A program made the position numbers and the translations under genes. Below, one piece after another: positions 6,568-10,797 of a stretch of 10,797 nucleotides of DNA. The notes beneath the pieces were generated by a model. That model worked only from the letters and a program-made list of their open reading frames with translations, was not told where the DNA came from and made no database searches. How positions within the stretch are numbered: the stretch's first letter is position 1; every line of letters starts with the position of its first letter. This DNA is from an uncultured Rhodanobacteraceae bacterium. Its GTDB lineage: Bacteria; Pseudomonadota; Gammaproteobacteria; Xanthomonadales; Rhodanobacteraceae. The stretch lies in assembly GCA_913053815.1 (NCBI GenBank), contig CAJXGK010000040.1:1-10797 (forward strand), given 5' to 3'.

Positions 6568-7197
6568 ATGCCAGACCATACTCGCCCCAACAGAAACCCA
6601 TCAATGCACCTATCTATTCGCCCTTTTAACGGTACCCAGCCACAATTTGGCAAACACGTATATATTGATCCATCGGCCACGCTGATCGGTGACGTGGAGC
6701 TCGGCGACGATGTCTCGGTGTGGCCAGGTGCGGTGATTCGCGGTGATGTGCAACACATCCGCATCGGTGCCCGTACCAGTGTGCAGGACGGGACCATTCT
6801 GCATGTCACCCACGATGGCCCCTATTCACCCGGCGGCCGGCCTCTGGAAATCGGCGCCGAGGTCACCATCGGCCACGGTGCGGTCCTACACGCCTGCCGC
6901 GTTGGCGACACCTGCCTGATCGGTATTCATGCCGTACTGCTCGATGGCGTCGTCGTCGAACCGACCGCCATGATCGGTGCCGCTGCTTTGGTTCCACCCG
7001 GCAAGATTGTTGCCAGCGGTGAGCTGTGGCTGGGTAACCCGGCACGCTGTGTGCGCAAGCTCAACGCCGGCGAGATCGAGCAGTTGGCCTACTCCGCCGC
7101 ACACTACGTGAGGCTCAAGAACCGCTACCTGGATGCGGGCCAGGGGGTTGCCACAACACCATCAGAAACAACGGGACTGCCACACCGTAGCGAATAG
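6568..7197 (+). CDS. Gamma carbonic anhydrase family protein (left-handed beta-helix hexapeptide repeat)
   Basis: This is a trimeric left-handed beta-helix protein of the YrdA/PaaY/gamma-carbonic-anhydrase group. Hexapeptide repeats run from about IDPSATLIGDVELGDDVSV to the C-terminal part. From 6568 the protein has 209 residues, and the likely zinc ligands are H82 (in LHVTH) and the pair H103 and H108 in IGHGAVLHAC, spaced H-x4-H as in Cam. Many members of this subgroup have no measured carbonic anhydrase activity, so the reaction is not certain. Start choice: ATG 6568 has AGGA 8 nt upstream; ATG 6604 (MHLSIRPFNG) fits the family N-terminus better but lacks a ribosome-binding site. Either way the gene is divergent from the aldehyde dehydrogenase with almost no intergenic DNA, so its promoter probably lies inside that gene. 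It ends in tandem stops, TAGTGA. Confidence 0.9.
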   Translation: MPDHTRPNRNPSMHLSIRPFNGTQPQFGKHVYIDPSATLIGDVELGDDVSVWPGAVIRGDVQHIRIGARTSVQDGTILHVTHDGPYSPGGRPLEIGAEVTIGHGAVLHACRVGDTCLIGIHAVLLDGVVVEPTAMIGAAALVPPGKIVASGELWLGNPARCVRKLNAGEIEQLAYSAAHYVRLKNRYLDAGQGVATTPSETTGLPHRSE

Positions 7198-7283
7198 TGA
7201 CCAACCGGGACCACGGAGTGGACATTCGCTATTTATTGATGGTTCTGTATACGACAAACAATCTCGATCCAACGACCTTATGC

Positions 7284-7313
7284 TGGATCCCGGGGCATCG
7301 CCCGGGATGACGG
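7284..7313 (+). repeat. Dispersed palindrome, copy 3
   Basis: Perfect arms ATCCCGGG (7287-7294) and CCCGGGAT (7301-7308) flank GCATCG, with TGG before and GACGGG after. It is the same design as the copy at 5017, and the similarity continues to about 7351, where it meets copy B of the 84-bp repeat. Confidence 0.65.
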
Positions 7314-7353
7314 GACTTTTGTCTACGGACGCTCTGTACGTCCAGAGCGACAA

Positions 7354-7435
7354 GCTTCCACCCACCTGCGGGGGCGTGCCCCTTCTCTCGGGCGAGCGAG
7401 AGAAGGGGCGAAGAGAGGGGCGGCCGGGGTTCGCG
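7354..7435 (-). repeat. Dispersed ~84-bp repeat, copy B (inverted relative to 1026-1109)
   Basis: Its reverse complement aligns with 1026-1109 along the full length. At its centre is a perfect hairpin: arms GCCCCTTCTCTCG (7378-7390) and CGAGAGAAGGGGC (7397-7409) around the loop GGCGAG. This copy therefore keeps the structure that has eroded in copy A. There is no T-run after the hairpin, so it does not look like a standard intrinsic terminator, although it lies about 180 bp after the gamma-carbonic-anhydrase gene. Confidence 0.75.
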
Positions 7436-7464
7436 CCCTACGGGTGCGTTCAGGGCTGCGGGCA

Positions 7465-7498
7465 TTCGTTGCCAGCTCATCCCTGAGCTGGCAACGAA
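7465..7498. repeat. Perfect 15-bp-arm inverted repeat (hairpin)
   Basis: The arms TTCGTTGCCAGCTCA (7465-7479) and TGAGCTGGCAACGAA (7484-7498) are perfect complements around TCCC. There is no U-tract on either side. A second, smaller GC hairpin follows at 7503-7518. It could act as an RNA processing or stability structure at the 3' end of the gamma-carbonic-anhydrase transcript, or be part of a dispersed intergenic element. Confidence 0.8.
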
Positions 7499-7586
7499 CC
7501 GACCGGCTTCCATGCCGGCCGCCCTACGGGATTTGCCCTGACCCCGCACTACGAACCACGGCCATAGACAAGCATGCAACGACCCT

Positions 7587-7614
7587 TGTCGTCACTTCCG
7601 CGTAGGCGGAATCC
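7587..7614 (-). repeat. Dispersed palindrome, copy 4 (inverted)
   Basis: On the minus strand it reads CTGGATTCCGC, then TTCCGC/GCGGAA arms (7596-7601 and 7606-7611) around a 4-base centre, then GTGACGAC. It is a shorter-armed variant of the copies at 54, 5017 and 7284, in the opposite orientation to the copy at 7284. Confidence 0.55.
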
Positions 7615-7766
7615 AGCCTGTAGGATGTGGGGAGGTACGAACCGCATCAATCGAGGCTATTTCTTCCCCGCCTATTGATTCCTGATGGCATCGCTCCGAA
7701 AACTGGGTCAGGGCCAGTTCTTGTAGACTCTGAGCATTTTCCGCCCCCATCATCCAGGATCGCTAC

Positions 7767-8345
7767 ATGTTATCCGCGCCCTCCGAGCACGAATTTCAAA
7801 TCCGCCCGATCGAAACCCGTGATGATCCGGCCCTGGCGGCTATCATTCGCACCGTCATGCCCGAATTCGGTGCCGGTGGTGTGGGTTTTGCTATTCACGA
7901 TACCGAAGTGGATGGCATGAGCCAGGCGTATTCGCCATCACGCTGTGTCTATTTTGTGGTGGAGCGTGAAGGCCGGGTCGAGGGCGGCGGCGGCGTGGCG
8001 CCACTGGAGGGTGGCGGCGCAGACACCTGCGAACTTCGGAAAATGTACTTTCTGCCCAACCTGCGCGGTCTCGGGGCGGGGCGCGTTTTGATGCAGCAAT
8101 GTCTGGACCGGGCGCGTGAATTCGACTTCCATCGCTGCTACATCGAGACCCTGACCGGTATGGATGCCGCCGCAGCGCTGTACCGGAAAAGTGGTTTCAC
8201 CCCCATCGACACCCCTCTTGGTAACACCGGACATGGCGGCTGCAACCGCTTCTACCTGATGGATCTGGCTCTCGCTACGCAACACCCGCCAGGTAACACG
8301 CACCGGCCTGATCACTATAAAGCGCAGAATTCTGGAGACGCTTGA
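7767..8345 (+). CDS. GNAT family N-acetyltransferase
   Basis: This protein should transfer an acetyl group from acetyl-CoA to an unknown amine substrate. The GNAT core is clear: the beta-4/alpha-3 acetyl-CoA site reads CELRKMYFLPNLRGLGAGRVLM (88-109) with the pyrophosphate loop RGLGAG at 100-105, followed by YIETLTGMDAAAALYRKSGF (125-144) of motif B. The opening IRPIETRDDPALAAIIR and MPEFGAGGVGFAIHD, and the late TGHGGCNRFYLMDL, belong to a conserved subgroup of about 160 residues. The last 25 residues (LATQHPPGNTH onward) look like an unconserved tail. The ATG at 7767 has AGGA 7 nt upstream. It converges on hisIE with 8 bp between stop codons and no visible terminator. The substrate is unknown. 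Confidence 0.92.
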   Translation: MLSAPSEHEFQIRPIETRDDPALAAIIRTVMPEFGAGGVGFAIHDTEVDGMSQAYSPSRCVYFVVEREGRVEGGGGVAPLEGGGADTCELRKMYFLPNLRGLGAGRVLMQQCLDRAREFDFHRCYIETLTGMDAAAALYRKSGFTPIDTPLGNTGHGGCNRFYLMDLALATQHPPGNTHRPDHYKAQNSGDA

Positions 8346-8353
8346 TCGACTCC

Positions 8354-8992
8354 TCAGTCCGCGGTGTGTCGCTCACGCAGGCGGCCCACAAGCTCAACCA
8401 GACCCAGACCCCGCGAACGCAGCAGCACCAGCAGGTGATAGAGCAAATCGGCCGCCTCGCCAATCAGTGCCGAATCATCCTGAGCCACCGCCGCCAGGGC
8501 GGTTTCTACCCCCTCTTCACCCACCTTCTGAGCGATACGCCGCACCCCGGACTCGAACAGTGCGGTGGTGTAATGGTTTGCAGGCCGCTCGCGTTGCCGT
8601 TGTTCGACCAGGGTATCCAATTGGGGCAGAAAGGTGATATCGGGGTCGGCCACCGCACCGAAACAGGTCTCGCTACCCAGGTGGCAGGTGGGGCCATGCG
8701 GCTCGGCGTGGACCAGCAAGGTATCCCGGTCACAATCGATATGGATGGACCTGGCGATCAGTACGTGTCCTGAGCTCTCGCCCTTGGTCCACAGACGTTG
8801 CTTACTGCGACTGAAGAAGGTCACCTTGCCGCTTTCCAGAGTAACCCCCAGGGCCTCGCGGTTCATGTAACCCAACATCAGTACCCGACCGTCACGCCAG
8901 TGCTGCACGATCACCGGTAACAAACCACCGACTTTGTCCCAGTCCAGTGTCTCGGGCGACAGGTCGAATACTAACTTGGGGAAATCATGCAT
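8354..8992 (-). CDS. hisIE: Bifunctional phosphoribosyl-AMP cyclohydrolase / phosphoribosyl-ATP pyrophosphatase
   Basis: This enzyme carries out steps 2 and 3 of histidine synthesis: HisE removes pyrophosphate from PR-ATP, then HisI opens the adenine ring of PR-AMP. The 212-residue protein is a HisI-HisE fusion. The HisI domain (about 1-115) has GYMNREAL (41-48), [17 protein letters not shown] (59-75), the metal-binding DCDRD (86-90) and the zinc cysteines C103 and C110. The HisE domain (about 121-212) has [14 protein letters not shown] (155-168) and [13 protein letters not shown] (179-191). I place the start at 8992, where GGAGAG lies 5 nt upstream, not at an in-frame ATG at 9028 inside hisF. 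The start overlaps the hisF end by 8 bp. It is the last gene of the his operon here and converges on the acetyltransferase. Confidence 0.95.
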   Translation of the reverse strand: MHDFPKLVFDLSPETLDWDKVGGLLPVIVQHWRDGRVLMLGYMNREALGVTLESGKVTFFSRSKQRLWTKGESSGHVLIARSIHIDCDRDTLLVHAEPHGPTCHLGSETCFGAVADPDITFLPQLDTLVEQRQRERPANHYTTALFESGVRRIAQKVGEEGVETALAAVAQDDSALIGEAADLLYHLLVLLRSRGLGLVELVGRLRERHTAD

Positions 8993-9782
8993 CGGTTCTC
9001 TCCGCAATTTTGGCTGGCCGCACGGCAATACCTTGTGCCGCCAAAGTGGTTTTCAGATTCGGAATACGTACACTGCCCTGGTGAAACACACTAGCGGCAA
9101 GGGCGGCATCGACATCGGCCTGTTGGAAAACCTCGGCAAAATCAGCCTCGCAACCGGCCCCGCCGGAGGCCACCAACGGTACCCGGCACAGGGCTCGTAC
9201 GGTGCGTAATTGGGTGATGTCATAGCCTTGACGCACCCCATCGGCATCCATGCAGTTGAGTACAATCTCCCCGGCACCCCGCTGCTGCACCTCGACCACC
9301 CAATCGAGGGTACGCCGGGCCACGGCCCGGGTTTTGCTCGGATCACCGCTATACTGACGTACCCACCACTCAGCGTCGGCAGCACGCAGGCTGTCGATGC
9401 CGACGACCACGCATTGCACCCCGAAGGCGGCAGCCAGTTCAGCGATCAACTCGGGGCGTTCCAATGCCGGGGAGTTGATCGAGATCTTGTCCGCACCGGC
9501 ATGCAGAATCTCGCGAGCCGCATCGACCTGACGGATGCCCCCGGCCACGCAAAAGGGAATATCAAGGACCCGCGCTACCCGTTCGACCCAGGCGCGATCC
9601 ACACGGCGTCCCTCAGGGCTGGCCGTGATGTCGTAAAACACCAGTTCGTCCGCACCCTGGTCGCGATAGCGCAGCGCCAGATCGACGATTTCACCCATCA
9701 CTAGGTGATCGCGAAAACGCACCCCTTTGACCACTTGGCCATCGCGTACATCGAGGCAGGGAATAATACGCCGAGTCAGCAT
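8985..9782 (-). CDS. hisF: Imidazole glycerol phosphate synthase, cyclase subunit
   Basis: With HisH, HisF turns PRFAR and ammonia into imidazole glycerol phosphate and AICAR. This is a (beta/alpha)8 barrel of 265 residues, near the usual 258, with a few extra C-terminal residues (AKIAERTDA). Catalytic D11 is in IPCLDV and D130 in VVVGIDS. The phosphate-binding loops CVAGGI (78-83) and LVASGGAG are present. The segment [12 protein letters not shown] matches the enterobacterial-type loop (QYTGDPNRTR). The ATG at 9782 has GGGAG 8 nt upstream, inside the end of hisA; the genes overlap by 7 bp. Confidence 0.97.
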   Translation of the reverse strand: MLTRRIIPCLDVRDGQVVKGVRFRDHLVMGEIVDLALRYRDQGADELVFYDITASPEGRRVDRAWVERVARVLDIPFCVAGGIRQVDAAREILHAGADKISINSPALERPELIAELAAAFGVQCVVVGIDSLRAADAEWWVRQYSGDPSKTRAVARRTLDWVVEVQQRGAGEIVLNCMDADGVRQGYDITQLRTVRALCRVPLVASGGAGCEADFAEVFQQADVDAALAASVFHQGSVRIPNLKTTLAAQGIAVRPAKIAERTDA

Positions 9783-10558
9783 GAAGTCGGCTCCCGACCC
9801 GCTGCACTTGCAGGCATAACGGTCGAATCCACAACGGCCAGGGCCTCGGCCAGGGTAAAGCGGCCTTCAAGCAGTGCCCGGCCAAGAATCACCCCTGCGG
9901 CACCGCAGGATTGGGCCTCACGCAGGTCGGCAAGCTTGCGCACCCCGCCCGATACCTGCACCTGCAAGGTCGGTGCAGCATGACGAAGGTGCTGCAACAG
10001 CTCGATATTGGGACCTGTCAACATACCATCCCGGTCAATATCGGTGCACAGCAGATGCCGGGCACCGGCCTCCACATAGCGGGGCAAAAGTTCATCCAGA
10101 GTGATCTTCTCGTCACTTTCCCAGCCGCCACTGGACAAGCGCCAGGCACCCTCGCGCCAACGCGTGTCCAGAGCCAGGGTAATGCGTTCAGCGCCATACT
10201 TACCCAGCCAGCACATCACCTGCTGCGGCTTGCAAATGGCCAGACTACCCACCACCACCCGGCTGACACCCGCCTCGAACAGACGTTCGATGTCCGCCTC
10301 GCTGCGAATGCCTCCACCGGCCTGCAAACGCAAGCCGGATGACGCGAGTCGGCGCAGGGTAGGTAGATTTTCCAACGTGCCGCTACGGGCTCCATCAAGA
10401 TCGACCCCATGCAACCATTCGGCCCCGGCTGCGGCATAAGCCTGGGCCAACGCCAATGGCTCCAGCGGGTACTCGGTACAGCGCCCATAGTCTCCCTGCA
10501 GCAGCCGTACCACCCGGCCGGCACGTAGGTCGATGGCAGGGATTACAGCAAAAGTCAT
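9776..10558 (-). CDS. hisA: ProFAR isomerase (phosphoribosylformimino-5-aminoimidazole carboxamide ribotide isomerase)
   Basis: HisA makes PRFAR from ProFAR by an Amadori rearrangement, providing the HisF substrate. The 260-residue barrel has the catalytic pair D10 (IPAIDLRAG) and D131 (LALDTR), phosphate loops QAGGGIR (79-85) and VSGGVR (202-207), and VVVGSLA. It is longer than usual at the C-terminus: [16 protein letters not shown] is not part of the conserved fold and lies mostly in the stretch leading to hisF. Its ATG overlaps the hisH TGA as ATGA (10555-10558). The nearest AGGA is about 14 nt from the start, too far for an ideal ribosome-binding site, which points to coupled translation from hisH. 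Confidence 0.97.
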   Translation of the reverse strand: MTFAVIPAIDLRAGRVVRLLQGDYGRCTEYPLEPLALAQAYAAAGAEWLHGVDLDGARSGTLENLPTLRRLASSGLRLQAGGGIRSEADIERLFEAGVSRVVVGSLAICKPQQVMCWLGKYGAERITLALDTRWREGAWRLSSGGWESDEKITLDELLPRYVEAGARHLLCTDIDRDGMLTGPNIELLQHLRHAAPTLQVQVSGGVRKLADLREAQSCGAAGVILGRALLEGRFTLAEALAVVDSTVMPASAAGREPTSC

Positions 10559-10797
10559 AAGCTCAAAAAATTTCCTAATAGCCGCGCACCCAGCGCTGCG
10601 GAGCGCTCGGGATGAAACTGCATACCGTAAAAATTACCCTTCCGGACCACCGCACTGAGCGGCACGCCATGCTCGCAATAGGCCAGAGTGTTGACCGTTA
10701 CAGGTGCCGCGTAGCTGTGCACAAAATAGACGAAGGATGGGCTCTCATCGAGCCCTTTGAGCAGTGGGTTCGCACCTTCCAACTGCAAGCGGTTCCA
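10555..10797 (-). CDS. hisH: Imidazole glycerol phosphate synthase, glutaminase subunit (partial, 5' end outside window)
   Basis: This is the C-terminal part of the class I glutamine amidotransferase that feeds ammonia to HisF. The frame is open through the window edge and begins WNRLQLEGANPLLKG, matching the GWN motif region of HisH. FVYFVHSYA and the catalytic His-Glu pair in GMQFHPERS are visible; the nucleophilic Cys is upstream of the window. About 80 residues are present. An internal TTG at 10788 is not the true start. The order hisH-hisA-hisF-hisIE is the standard gammaproteobacterial operon order. Confidence 0.95.
   Translation of the reverse strand, partial: WNRLQLEGANPLLKGLDESPSFVYFVHSYAAPVTVNTLAYCEHGVPLSAVVRKGNFYGMQFHPERSAALGARLLGNFLSL

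Larger units (their letters stand above)
7198..7766. other. 569-bp non-coding block rich in hairpins and repeats
   Basis: Nothing here looks like a gene; open frames on both strands are repeat-derived and lack ribosome-binding sites. In order it holds a dispersed palindrome (7284), copy B of the 84-bp repeat with a 13-bp-arm hairpin (7354-7435), a 15-bp-arm hairpin (7465-7498), a smaller GC hairpin (arms CCGGC 7503-7507 and GCCGG 7514-7518), and a second palindrome in the opposite orientation (7587-7614). GCCCTACGGG occurs as a direct repeat at 7435-7444 and 7521-7530, bracketing the two middle hairpins. The last 150 bp lead into the acetyltransferase gene without an obvious promoter. Confidence 0.7.

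Noticed and set aside
7133..7579. Open frames on both strands through the 7.2-7.6 kb block
   Set aside because: Their translations consist of repeat sequence (for example SRHPGRCPG from the palindrome) and have no ribosome-binding sites.
7198..7766. CRISPR array or tRNA/small RNA gene in the large intergenic block
   Set aside because: The repeats are not regularly spaced and have no spacers of equal length, and no cloverleaf could be drawn.

Overview
The window looks like a chromosomal segment from a gammaproteobacterium with moderately high GC. I base this on the HisF and PrlC sequences, the fused HisI-HisE protein, and the mix of housekeeping genes. The genus cannot be fixed from what is visible. 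Most of the window is ordinary metabolism and maintenance. I found no convincing undescribed multi-gene system. The unusual material sits in the non-coding stretches.

Layout. Positions 1-1418 are an accessory strip. It holds a DinJ-YafQ type toxin-antitoxin pair on the minus strand with a visible promoter and operator, a decayed IS66-type tnpB fragment on the plus strand, and dispersed repeats. Positions 1419-4939 (minus) are a tight cluster reading prlC (oligopeptidase A) > xth (exonuclease III) > a YecA/YgfB-family (UPF0149) gene. The junctions are 9 bp and a 4-bp ATGA overlap. Positions 4940-5122 carry a dispersed palindrome. Positions 5123-6535 (minus) encode a coniferyl-aldehyde-dehydrogenase-like enzyme. 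It is divergent from a gamma-carbonic-anhydrase family gene (plus, to 7197), with only about 32 bp between the two preferred start codons.

Positions 7198-7766 are a 569-bp non-coding block packed with hairpins and repeats. A GNAT acetyltransferase (plus, 7767-8345) follows and runs into the end of the histidine operon. Positions 8354-10797 (minus) are that operon, reading hisH (partial, cut by the window edge) > hisA > hisF > hisIE. All three junctions overlap (4, 7 and 8 bp), so translation is probably coupled. These genes cover the steps from the glutaminase half of IGP synthase, through ProFAR isomerase and the cyclase, to the bifunctional PRA-CH/PRA-PH enzyme.

Repeats. An element of about 84 bp occurs as an inverted pair, 1026-1109 and 7354-7435. 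A short palindrome family (TGGATTCCC/TGGATCCCG...GGGATGAC type) occurs four times (54, 5017, 7284, 7587). Both families avoid the coding regions, as expected for REP- or MITE-like intergenic sequences.
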